In this document: positions 16,903-23,531 of the stretch, one piece after another
How the letters are laid out: every line of letters starts with the position of its first letter
Position numbering within the stretch: position 1 is the first letter of the stretch
Origin: an uncultured Oscillospiraceae bacterium
GTDB taxonomy: Bacteria; Bacillota_A; Clostridia; Oscillospirales; Oscillospiraceae
Assembly: GCA_900757695.1 (NCBI GenBank)
Contig: CAAEOU010000087.1
Span: forward strand, 1-28,664
Length of the DNA: 28,664 nt
Direction of reading: 5' to 3'
The notes under the pieces: generated by a model
Told to the model about the DNA's origin: nothing
The model's input: the letters and a program-made list of their open reading frames with translations, nothing else
Databases searched by the model: none
Position numbers and translations under genes: made by a program

Positions 16903-17005
16903 TGTTTTTGACGAAAATACCGTTTTCAGGGGAAGAAGAAAAAACAAATGGAGGGTTCAGAGCGGAATTGTTTGCAATATGATCTTGTACTGCGGTTTTT
17001 GAGAA

Positions 17006-17035
17006 TTGCGGAACCGGGAGACGCTGCGGTACAAT
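17006..17035 (+). promoter_or_regulatory. Promoter of SnoaL locus 2
   Basis: TTGCGG (17006-17011), 18-nt spacer, TACAAT (17030-17035). It diverges from the promoter at 16874-16902. Between the two lies AT-rich sequence in which I see no gene. Confidence 0.6.
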
Positions 17036-17062
17036 AGAAGCAATCCAAAAGGATAATGTGCG

Positions 17063-17120
17063 GACGCAGATGAGCGTCTGCGCCGGATCGGATGCAAGAT
17101 GGCCGCAGAGCTTCTGCGGC
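17063..17120 (+). other. Hairpin-rich 5' leader of SnoaL locus 2
   Basis: Two stem-loops lie between the predicted transcription start (about 17042) and the AAGGAG at 17134. One pairs CGCAGA with TCTGCG (17065-17082). The other is a perfect 8-bp stem GCCGCAGA/TCTGCGGC with a GCT loop (17102-17120). The two hairpins share the CGCAGA/TCTGCG core, so arms could also pair across, giving alternative structures. Neither has a U-tract. Confidence 0.5.
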
Positions 17121-17147
17121 AAACGGAATGGATAAGGAGATGATTTC

Positions 17148-17891
17148 ATGAACAAATCCGCCCTCTCTGCGGAGGAATTGGTGGGCATCTGGGAAGAGCG
17201 CCGGGAAATCAAAAATCTCATGGGCCGCTATGCAGTCAGCTTCCTGCTGAAGCGGGAAAAGGATATGTTTGCGGACTTCTGGAGCGGCCGTGAGGATGTG
17301 TCCATGGGCATGAACAACGGCTGGTATGTGGGCCGTGAGGCCATTGCCGAGTGGTTCTCAGCCATCCATAGCGCTACAGAGAAAAAGGCCGCACTGCTGA
17401 AGGCGGATCTGCCGGACAAGCTTGGGAACAAGACGGCGGCAGAGATTTACGGAATTGGAGATTTTGACGTCAAGCCTCTGGGAACGCCGGTGATCGAGCT
17501 GGCAGATGACCTTCAGACTGCAAAGGGAATGTGGTACTCACAGGGCTCCAAAGCAGATGTCACAGAATCCGGCCCGGTATCCTATTGGACCTTTGGCGTA
17601 TTCTGTGTGGACTTTATTCTGGAAAATGGCGCATGGAAAATCTGGCATCTTCAGTATCTGGAGGATGTAAAGTGCCTCTGCGGGCAGAGCTGGGCAGAGC
17701 CGTCCAAGCCATTTCCGGAGCTGGAAGCATATGCGGAGCTGAAGGATGAGAAGCTGCCGGAGCCTACGGTCAAGGCGGCCCTCTATACGCCCTACAGCCC
17801 CAACCGGCCAATGGCAAGGCTGCCGAAGCTGCCGGAACCCTATAAAACCTTTGCTGAAACCTTCAGCTATGGCTATGGAAAGGAGGCGTGA
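17148..17891 (+). CDS. SnoaL/NTF2-like protein, subfamily A (A2)
   Basis: 247 residues, paralogue of A1 and A3. Visible blocks: IWEERREIKNLMGRY (about 13-27), FWSGREDVSMGMNNGWYVGREAI, TPVIELADDLQTAKG, ESGPVSYWTFGVFCVDFILENG, WKIWHLQYLEDV and the tail PYKTFAETFSYGYG. It is first in locus 2, with AAGGAG 8 nt before the ATG and the hairpin leader upstream. The ribosome binding site of B2 lies inside its last codons. It is clearly diverged from A1, so the triads are not recent copies. Cytoplasmic; reaction unknown. Confidence 0.75.
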   Translation: MNKSALSAEELVGIWEERREIKNLMGRYAVSFLLKREKDMFADFWSGREDVSMGMNNGWYVGREAIAEWFSAIHSATEKKAALLKADLPDKLGNKTAAEIYGIGDFDVKPLGTPVIELADDLQTAKGMWYSQGSKADVTESGPVSYWTFGVFCVDFILENGAWKIWHLQYLEDVKCLCGQSWAEPSKPFPELEAYAELKDEKLPEPTVKAALYTPYSPNRPMARLPKLPEPYKTFAETFSYGYGKEA

Positions 17892-17893
17892 CC

Positions 17894-18649
17894 ATGAATA
17901 CCAAGGTGTTTTCCGATGATGAGCAGGTCCGCCGTGTCTGGGACATGGAAGAGGTCAAGGATCTGATGGCACGCCGTGCCTACCTTTATATGCAGGATCT
18001 TCGCAGGGAGGAGATCGAGACCCTTTGGGTGCAGAAGCCCGAAAACAAAAAGACTGCGGTCTTCGGCTCTAACTGGGGCTTCTATACGGGGCTTGACAAT
18101 ATTTCGAGCTGGTATGTGGGGGAGCATGGAAACCTGCGTCAGACCCAGCTGGATGCCGTTTCTGCCCATGACCCGGCGGTGAAAAACTGCCCGGAGAATT
18201 TGGGATATGGAGCAATGCTCTGTTCGCCCCTTTCCACCGCACTGGTGGAGATCGCCGGGGACGGAAAGACGGCTCAGGGCCTGTGGTACTCCATCGGTCA
18301 GCGGACAGAGCCCAACGGCGATGGGACAGCCAGCGCACACTGGGTCTGCGGCAAGATCGGAGCGGACTTTATGAAGGAGGACGGAGTCTGGAAGATCTGG
18401 CGGCTGACCGAGGCACCGGACATCATTGTGACGCCCGGAGAGGCCGTGGCAGATCAGCCTGTATTTTGGGAGAAGGGGGCCAATCTCATGGAGAACCTCT
18501 TTGGCTCGCCCACGGTTCCCATGACAGCCCACGATCCCACCTATAACTGGAGCGACAGCTTCCCGCCTGCTCCGGAACCCTACTATACCTATGCCGATGA
18601 GATGGGAAATTGCCCCCAAGGCGTACACAATGAATGGAGGCCCTACTGA
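17894..18649 (+). CDS. SnoaL/NTF2-like protein, subfamily B (B2)
   Basis: 251 residues. The ATG at 17894 is preferred over the GTG at 17888 because AAAGGAGG ends about 8 nt before it. Subfamily B blocks: RRVWDMEEVKDLMARRAYLY, ETLWVQ, FGSNWGFYTGLDNI, SPLSTALVEIAGDGKTAQGLWYSIG, GADFMKEDGVWKIW, FGSPTVPMTAHDPTY and the tail PYYTYADEMG. The conserved His after WKIW in B1, B3 and the A proteins is Arg here (WKIWRL). The tail motif is also weaker than in B1 and B3. If that His is catalytic, B2 may be structural or use another chemistry. Its stop overlaps the C2 start by one base (TGATG). Confidence 0.73.
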   Translation: MNTKVFSDDEQVRRVWDMEEVKDLMARRAYLYMQDLRREEIETLWVQKPENKKTAVFGSNWGFYTGLDNISSWYVGEHGNLRQTQLDAVSAHDPAVKNCPENLGYGAMLCSPLSTALVEIAGDGKTAQGLWYSIGQRTEPNGDGTASAHWVCGKIGADFMKEDGVWKIWRLTEAPDIIVTPGEAVADQPVFWEKGANLMENLFGSPTVPMTAHDPTYNWSDSFPPAPEPYYTYADEMGNCPQGVHNEWRPY

Positions 18650-19392
18650 TGAAAACACACCTTTCTCTTTCGCAGCGTATCCATAATGCGGTAGGCTCTC
18701 AGCAGGCCGAAAACATCCACGCACGCCACAGCTACCTCCACGGCAAATCCTTTGCCAAGGAGGAGTGGGGCAAGATCTGGTCCCGTCGAGAGGACTGCTC
18801 ATGGGCCCATGCATTTGGCCGTTGGAGAGGCTTCGAAAACGTCTGGTATGGCTCTGTAACCTGCTATGATGCAGCCTGCTTCCAGCGCTTTACCCAGATT
18901 TATGAGATCTATCCACAGGTGGGCGGTATGGATCCCCGGCCGCTCAGTGAGGTGTCCTGCCATACGCTGGTAACGGATATCATTGAGGTGGCCGATGACG
19001 GACAGTCTGCAAGAGCGTATTTCCTGACCCCCGGTCTCATCTATTCGACCCTGAACGGCAACCAGAAAAAGCGCTGTGCCTACCTGTGGGAGCGCTATGG
19101 TGCGGACTTTGTATTTGAAGACGGCCAATGGCTGTTCCTCCATGAGCAGGTCTGCCCGGATATTTTCGGCAATCTGGACGATGTCAACTGGGCCCACAGC
19201 AAGTATGAGATGCTGAAGAATCCGCCGCCTCCCCCTGAGGGTGGTATGCCCCCCAGAAAGGATCAGCGGCTTCAGGATCCCGGCCCGCTGCATTTTGACT
19301 GGACACCCATTCAGCCGGTACAGGATACGGTGCCATGGCCCGTCCCCTATGCCACGCTGGATGACAATAATACCTATACAAAATCCAAATAA
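18649..19392 (+). CDS. SnoaL/NTF2-like protein, subfamily C (C2)
   Basis: 247 residues from the ATG at 18649, which overlaps the B2 stop (TGATG); ATGGAGG upstream supplies the ribosome binding site, and the in-frame ATG at 18634 would place that site inside the gene. Core blocks: LSLSQRIHNAVG, SWAHAFGRW, LTPG, LWERYGADFVFEDG, LHEQVCPD and NWAHSKYEML. A short Pro-rich linker (PPPPPEGGMPP) replaces the long Gly/Pro repeats of C1 and C3. The tail VPYATLDDNNTYT ends the protein where C1 runs on into another domain. C2 is therefore the minimal form of the subfamily. Several His residues (WAH, LHE, AHS) are conserved in all three copies. Confidence 0.75.
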   Translation: MKTHLSLSQRIHNAVGSQQAENIHARHSYLHGKSFAKEEWGKIWSRREDCSWAHAFGRWRGFENVWYGSVTCYDAACFQRFTQIYEIYPQVGGMDPRPLSEVSCHTLVTDIIEVADDGQSARAYFLTPGLIYSTLNGNQKKRCAYLWERYGADFVFEDGQWLFLHEQVCPDIFGNLDDVNWAHSKYEMLKNPPPPPEGGMPPRKDQRLQDPGPLHFDWTPIQPVQDTVPWPVPYATLDDNNTYTKSK

Positions 19393-19401
19393 ACATACAG
19401 G

Positions 19402-19435
19402 AAGGATCCGCATTGGAAACGGTGCGGATCCTTTT
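19402..19435 (+). terminator. Terminator of SnoaL locus 2
   Basis: 11-bp inverted repeat AAGGATCCGCA (19402-19412) with its complement (19423-19433), ending in TTTT, 9 nt after the C2 stop. Confidence 0.8.
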
Positions 19436-19468
19436 GCAGTGGCAGCTATGGGAAGCTGCAGCCTGCAC

Positions 19469-19498
19469 TTGTGCGGCTGCAGTTTTTTGTGCTATACT
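19469..19498 (+). promoter_or_regulatory. Candidate promoter of the LysR gene
   Basis: TTGTGC (19469-19474), 18-nt spacer, TATACT (19493-19498). It lies after the locus 2 terminator and 31 nt before the LysR ATG. Confidence 0.5.
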
Positions 19499-19529
19499 GA
19501 AATGGAAAAAGACAGAAGGGGTGCGGCCC

Positions 19530-20462
19530 ATGGAACTCAAGCAACTGCAATATTTTCGGAAAGTGGCAAAGACTAAGAGTATCTCAGCGGCGGCGGAAGC
19601 ACTGTATATTACGCAGCCTGCGCTGAGCCGCTGTATTAAGCGTTTGGAAGAAGAGGTGGGCGCTTCTTTGCTGCAACGGACATCCAGTGGGGTGGAGTTG
19701 ACCGCTGCTGGGGCTGCACTGATGGCAGAATTGGATCAGGTGTTTGAGCACTTGGAGCATGGGCTGTCCAGTGCTCGGCTGATTGGAAATCAGCAGCTTC
19801 CGACTCTGAATGTGGTCTACTGTTTTGAGGAATTTGACACCGGAATCATTTATCAGCTGCACAGCGCCTTCCCGGATGTCAGGACCAGCGTTGACATTCT
19901 GCCGCCGGATCAGGCATATCGGGAACTGCTGGCAGGGAAGGTGGACTTTGCGGTACTGCCCCAGGTGCCGGAGCACCCCGGAATCCGGTTCCGACAGCTG
20001 GGGTCAGAGGAAATGATGCTTTCCTTCCCGGAGGGGCATCCGCTGTCCGGACGGGACTTTGTACTGCTGGAGGAGCTGGACGGGCTGGATGTGGTGTGCA
20101 ATGAGGTGGGCTTTGACTGGAACAGCATTCAGCGCATCTCCGAAGTACATGGCATTTCCATGAATCTAAAATTTTCCAGCAATAGTCATCAGACCGTGGG
20201 GAGGCTCCACAATATGATGCAGTCGGCGCTGTTTGTACCCATCAGCTCCGTGGCGGAGTTTCGGAATTCCGGGCGAAACAGAGAGCTGCCTGCTCGAGTG
20301 GTACCTCAGGTGTTCCGGCGAAATATTGTGGTGGCCTGGCCGGAACAAAAGCGGCTGACCACTGCGGAAAAGTACTTTATGGAGTTGCTGCAGCGATCCA
20401 ATCGGCAGATCCAGCAGAAAACGCAGGAGTTCTGTATGGAGGTATTTGGAAGGGGCAGCTGA
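19530..20462 (+). CDS. LysR-family transcriptional regulator
   Basis: 310 residues from the ATG at 19530, with AGAAGGGG about 8 nt upstream; frames extending further upstream run through the terminator and promoter. The N-terminal winged helix begins MELKQLQYFRKVAKTKSI and contains SAAAEALYITQPALSRCIKRLEEEVG. Residues about 90-295 are a periplasmic-binding-protein-like effector domain. LysR proteins sense a small molecule, often a pathway intermediate, and commonly act on adjacent genes. It sits between loci 2 and 3 in the same orientation as both, so either may be its target. Divergent transcription, the usual LysR arrangement, is absent. Confidence 0.92.
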   Translation: MELKQLQYFRKVAKTKSISAAAEALYITQPALSRCIKRLEEEVGASLLQRTSSGVELTAAGAALMAELDQVFEHLEHGLSSARLIGNQQLPTLNVVYCFEEFDTGIIYQLHSAFPDVRTSVDILPPDQAYRELLAGKVDFAVLPQVPEHPGIRFRQLGSEEMMLSFPEGHPLSGRDFVLLEELDGLDVVCNEVGFDWNSIQRISEVHGISMNLKFSSNSHQTVGRLHNMMQSALFVPISSVAEFRNSGRNRELPARVVPQVFRRNIVVAWPEQKRLTTAEKYFMELLQRSNRQIQQKTQEFCMEVFGRGS

Positions 20463-20510
20463 GCCAATTAACCCATGGTAGGATAAAATGTGCGCTAGGG
20501 AACTGTGTGA

Positions 20511-20552
20511 AAAAAGGAGCGATATTACATGAGTGTAATGTCGCTCCTTTTT
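20511..20552. terminator. Bidirectional terminator after the LysR gene
   Basis: Long inverted repeat: AAAAAGGAGCGA plus ATTACA on the left, TGTAAT plus TCGCTCCTTTTT on the right, with one mismatch and a TGAG loop. It is A-rich on one side and T-rich on the other. Confidence 0.9.
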
Positions 20553-20558
20553 TCAGCA

Positions 20559-20588
20559 TTTCCACTGGGCTGAGATGTCTGTTATACT
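20559..20588 (+). promoter_or_regulatory. Candidate promoter of SnoaL locus 3
   Basis: TTCCAC (20559-20564), 18-nt spacer, TATACT (20583-20588). The -10 is good and the -35 weak, so an activator may be needed. The leader is about 33 nt. Confidence 0.5.
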
Positions 20589-20627
20589 CGTCTTATCCAA
20601 AGCGACACCGTAGAAAGGATGAGTGAT

Positions 20628-21113
20628 ATGAGTTTAGAAGGCAAGTACATGATTGCATTTACCAAGGGGATGGATGTAGAGGAATACGAAGGCCCCGGCT
20701 CCGTTGTGGAGCATGAGATGGAGCTGCACATATCGGCTCCCGGAGTAATTGAGGGAACTTTGGCTGGAAGAGGCGGCGGCAGTCGGCAATTTACTGGGAC
20801 ACTGGTGGGAAACCGTTTCGAGTTTACAGTACAGGGCGGACATGGGCCGCAGTCCGGGGCACTCGGTGGCCCTGGTGGTCCCAGTGGTCCTGGTGGTCCC
20901 GGTGGTCCTGGTGGTCCCGGTGGTCCTGGTGGTCCCGGTGGTCCCGGTGGTCCCGGCGGTCCCGGGCATCACGGCCCTCCCAAAGACGCCAAGCCCTTCT
21001 TTATGACTTATGCGGGCACGATTGCGGAAGATGGAACCGTAGAGGGCACCATGACCTGTACCGGCCGTTATGAGCATCCTACAGTGGATAAAATGACCGG
21101 ACACCGGCTGTAA
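20628..21113 (+). CDS. Small protein with Gly-Gly-Pro repeats, first gene of locus 3
   Basis: 161 residues from the ATG at 20628; the alternative ATG at 20619 directly abuts its GAAAGGA and so is less likely. The N-terminal ~75 residues are predicted beta-strand rich (GKYMIAFTKG, EGTLAGRGGG, FTGTLVGNRFEFTVQ). An uninterrupted run of 11 GGP-type triplets (one SGP) follows, then GHHGPP. The closing part (FFMTYAGTIAEDGTVEGTMTCTG) resembles the strands before the repeat, as if the repeat were a loop inserted in a small beta-barrel. No signal peptide. I do not recognise the family. It is 12 nt upstream of A3 and the A3 ribosome binding site overlaps its stop, so it belongs to the triad operon. Confidence 0.75.
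   Translation: MSLEGKYMIAFTKGMDVEEYEGPGSVVEHEMELHISAPGVIEGTLAGRGGGSRQFTGTLVGNRFEFTVQGGHGPQSGALGGPGGPSGPGGPGGPGGPGGPGGPGGPGGPGGPGHHGPPKDAKPFFMTYAGTIAEDGTVEGTMTCTGRYEHPTVDKMTGHRL
20865..20963 (+). repeat. 9-bp coding minisatellite, 11 units
   Basis: Eleven tandem units of GGT-GGY-CCY-type sequence, encoding GGP each time except one SGP. The units alternate CCC and CCT, giving an 18-bp higher-order period. Gain or loss of units would keep the frame. Confidence 0.93.
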
Positions 21114-21125
21114 GGAGCGTGGATC

Positions 21126-21863
21126 ATGAAAACTGTAACGGCGGAGTACTTAGTCAGCCGGTGGGAAGATCGGCACAGGGTGCAAAACCTGATGGGAATT
21201 TACTCGCAGCATCATCTGGTCAAACGGGAGGGTGAGATCTTTACAGCGCTGTGGAGTGAGGCGCAGGACGTGTGTCTGGCCACCAATGACGGTTATTATG
21301 TGGGTCGGGAGGCGGTGGAAGCCTGCTATGCGGCGATGCATCAGCGAAATGTGTTGACCAATCGGCTGCTGCGAGCCTGCTTCCTGGAAAAGGTAGCGGG
21401 TAAGTCCGAAGAAGCAACCTATGGTATGGGCACCATGAACTATTTCCCCTTGGATACTCCCGTGATCGAGGTAGCCGAGGATGGGAAAACAGCCAAGGGA
21501 ATCTGGACGCTTCGAAACACATATGCACTACTGACTGCCGGAGGGCCGGAGGCCTACTGGCAGTGGGCGTGGGTGGCTGCGGACTTTATCAAGGAGCAGG
21601 GGGACTGGAAGATATGGCACCTCCAATATCTCAATGATGTGCATGGAAAAGCAGGACAGCCGCTACATGAGCCGTACACGCCTTATCCGGAGATGCCAGA
21701 GTTTACGGAAATGCGTTCGTTTTCCATGCCGGAGCCTACGGTAAAAACCTGTGTTCACCCAATGTATACGGTGGATCGCCCCTTCCAGCAGCCGCCCAGA
21801 ATACCGGAGCCATACGAACATTTTGAAGAGACCTTCAGCTATGGCTGGCAGGAAAAGGAGTGA
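21126..21863 (+). CDS. SnoaL/NTF2-like protein, subfamily A (A3)
   Basis: 245 residues. Subfamily A blocks: SRWEDRHRVQNLMG (about 11-24), LWSEAQDVCLATNDGYYVGREAV, TPVIEVAEDGKTAKG, GGPEAYWQWAWVAADFIKEQG, WKIWHLQYLNDV and the tail PYEHFEETFSYGW. It follows the Gly-Gly-Pro protein by 12 nt and precedes B3 by 5 nt, so it is in one operon. It is as different from A1 as from A2 by eye, arguing for old divergence of the three loci. Cytoplasmic; substrate unknown. Confidence 0.75.
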   Translation: MKTVTAEYLVSRWEDRHRVQNLMGIYSQHHLVKREGEIFTALWSEAQDVCLATNDGYYVGREAVEACYAAMHQRNVLTNRLLRACFLEKVAGKSEEATYGMGTMNYFPLDTPVIEVAEDGKTAKGIWTLRNTYALLTAGGPEAYWQWAWVAADFIKEQGDWKIWHLQYLNDVHGKAGQPLHEPYTPYPEMPEFTEMRSFSMPEPTVKTCVHPMYTVDRPFQQPPRIPEPYEHFEETFSYGWQEKE

Positions 21864-21868
21864 GGGCT

Positions 21869-22585
21869 ATGCAGTATACGGAATATGAGCAGGCGGTGCG
21901 CCTTTGGGATACGGAGCAGGTCAAGGATTTGCTGGCACGCCGAGCCTATTATCTCTCGGGAGATCGCAGGGCGGAAGAATTGCAGGACCTGTGGGTGCAG
22001 GATTATTACCATCGCAAGACTGCCTCACTGGGCAGCAACTGGGGCTTCTATACCGGCATGGCGGAAATCCGAAAGTTCTATGTGGAAACGAGGAAGCAGC
22101 AGCTGTGGCAGAGGGCGGAGGAAAACGGTACGGCTCCGGGTACGGGGGATACCGTGTATCATACGCTGAATACGGGCCATATCCAGATCGCCAGGGATGG
22201 CCGGACAGCACGAGCGCTGTTCTATGACATGAGTCTGGATGCTAGACGGCAAAAAGACCGAACCACAAAGGCTTATGTAAATCTTGGCCCTGTGGCAGTA
22301 GACTGCATCAAAGAGAATGGTACATGGAAGATCTGGCATCTGTTTTACGGTTATGACCACTGCTTGCCTGTGGCAGGAGACTACTCTGCGGTGCCGGTGA
22401 ACTATGCGCCGGGGACGCACCCCTACGAGGCGGAGTTTGGAACGCCTACGGTGGCCATGAAGACCTACAACCCGGATTTTGGTTGGTGCAGTGACTTTGT
22501 GTGGTACCCAAAGCCCTATGGCACATTCCAAGCCCTGAGAAGCTATGGCCCTGAGGGACATCCGGACTTCAAGGAGGATGCATGA
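21869..22585 (+). CDS. SnoaL/NTF2-like protein, subfamily B (B3)
   Basis: 238 residues from the ATG at 21869 (AAAAGGAG 8 nt upstream; the GTG at 21860 would overlap that site). Subfamily B blocks: VRLWDTEQVKDLLARRAYYL, LQDLWVQ, LGSNWGFYTGMAEIRKFY, HTLNTGHIQIARDGRTARALFYD, AVDCIKENGTWKIWHLFYGYD, FGTPTVAMKTYNPDFGW and the tail PYGTFQALRSYGPEGHP. The His after WKIW is present, unlike in B2. Its TGA overlaps the C3 ATG (ATGATG). The function is presumably the same step as B1 on a related substrate; this is inference. Confidence 0.75.
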   Translation: MQYTEYEQAVRLWDTEQVKDLLARRAYYLSGDRRAEELQDLWVQDYYHRKTASLGSNWGFYTGMAEIRKFYVETRKQQLWQRAEENGTAPGTGDTVYHTLNTGHIQIARDGRTARALFYDMSLDARRQKDRTTKAYVNLGPVAVDCIKENGTWKIWHLFYGYDHCLPVAGDYSAVPVNYAPGTHPYEAEFGTPTVAMKTYNPDFGWCSDFVWYPKPYGTFQALRSYGPEGHPDFKEDA

Positions 22586-23514
22586 TGGAAAACCTGACGT
22601 TACAGCAGCGGCTTCATAACGCATTTGGCGTTCAGACTGTGGAAAATATTAAAACGGAGCATGCATATCTCCATGCGGCATCGCATTCTTTTGAAGAGTG
22701 GGATACCCTTTGGAGCCGTTCCGACGATATCACGTGGGCCCATGGGTTCGGACGGATGGTAGGATGGGACGAGGTGTGGTATGGTTCGGTCTGGGGATAT
22801 GATGCAGACGTATTGAATCTGTACTTGCAGCTTCTGGATAAGTACCCCGAGGTAAATGGAAAGGATCCCCGTGCCTGCGGCTTGGGCGGCCTGCATTCGC
22901 TGGCTTCTGGTGTTGTGGAAGTGGCGCAAGATGGTAAGTCGGCCAGAAGCCTGTTTTTGACCCCGGGATCTATGGCCAGTGCCCATAGCCCACGGGGAAA
23001 GCGTGCAGGCAACATGCTGTGGGAGCGATACGGCTCGGATTTTGTCTACGACGAGACCGCAGGAAAATGGCTCTACTTCCATGAGCATGTGTGCCCGGAT
23101 TTCGGTTTTAGCTATGATACCAATGACTGGGCACATAGTCAGCTGGCAGCAGAGCGTGGCGGCCCCGGTGGAGGTCCCGGCGGCCCCGGTGGAGGTCCCG
23201 GCGGCCCCGGTGGAGGCCCCGGCGGCCCCGGTGGAGGTCCCGGCGGCCCCGGTGGAGGCCCCGGCGGCCCCGGAAAAGCGCAGGCAGGGGACTCCGGAAG
23301 GATTCCTGCATGCATTGCCCGCAGACCGAAGAAAGATCCCCCGCGTACAGATAAGGAAAAACTCCATTGGCAGTGGTCACTGACCCAGCCTGTGCAGGCA
23401 TCGGTCAGCTGGCCGGTTCCCTATGATACGCTGGATGATGAAAATTCTTATGCACCCGGACACAACGATCCGTTTAAGAATCTGGAACAGAATCAGGCAC
23501 GTTTTATGGGCTGA
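22585..23514 (+). CDS. SnoaL/NTF2-like protein, subfamily C, with GGPGGGP repeats (C3)
   Basis: 309 residues from the ATG at 22585, with AAGGAGG 7 nt upstream; the ATG at 22582 is also in frame. Core blocks: LTLQQRLHNAFG, TWAHGFGRM, LTPG, LWERYGSDFVYDE, FHEHVCPD and DWAHSQL. At about residues 192-230 comes a perfect GGPGGGP repeat, in the linker between core and tail where C2 has only a short Pro-rich run. After the repeat a basic, Pro-rich stretch (RRPKKDPPR) leads to the tail VPYDTLDDENSY. C3 lacks the C1-type terminal domain and continues with about 20 polar residues. It is followed 17 nt later by SBP3, linking triad and lipoprotein in one operon. Confidence 0.77.
   Translation: MENLTLQQRLHNAFGVQTVENIKTEHAYLHAASHSFEEWDTLWSRSDDITWAHGFGRMVGWDEVWYGSVWGYDADVLNLYLQLLDKYPEVNGKDPRACGLGGLHSLASGVVEVAQDGKSARSLFLTPGSMASAHSPRGKRAGNMLWERYGSDFVYDETAGKWLYFHEHVCPDFGFSYDTNDWAHSQLAAERGGPGGGPGGPGGGPGGPGGGPGGPGGGPGGPGGGPGGPGKAQAGDSGRIPACIARRPKKDPPRTDKEKLHWQWSLTQPVQASVSWPVPYDTLDDENSYAPGHNDPFKNLEQNQARFMG
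23158..23273 (+). repeat. 21-bp coding minisatellite, 5.5 units, in C3
   Basis: Five tandem 21-bp units (GGCGGCCCCGGTGGAGGTCC plus C) differing only at one GGT/GGC position, followed by an 11-nt partial unit. Each unit encodes GGPGGGP. The near identity of units indicates recent expansion, and changes of unit number keep the frame. Confidence 0.95.
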
Positions 23515-23531
23515 GAAAGGAGAAGCAGGAG

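Noticed and set aside
20865..23273. Tandem repeats as possible CRISPR arrays
   Set aside because: Units are 9 and 21 bp, contiguous without spacers, in frame within genes, and no cas gene is near.
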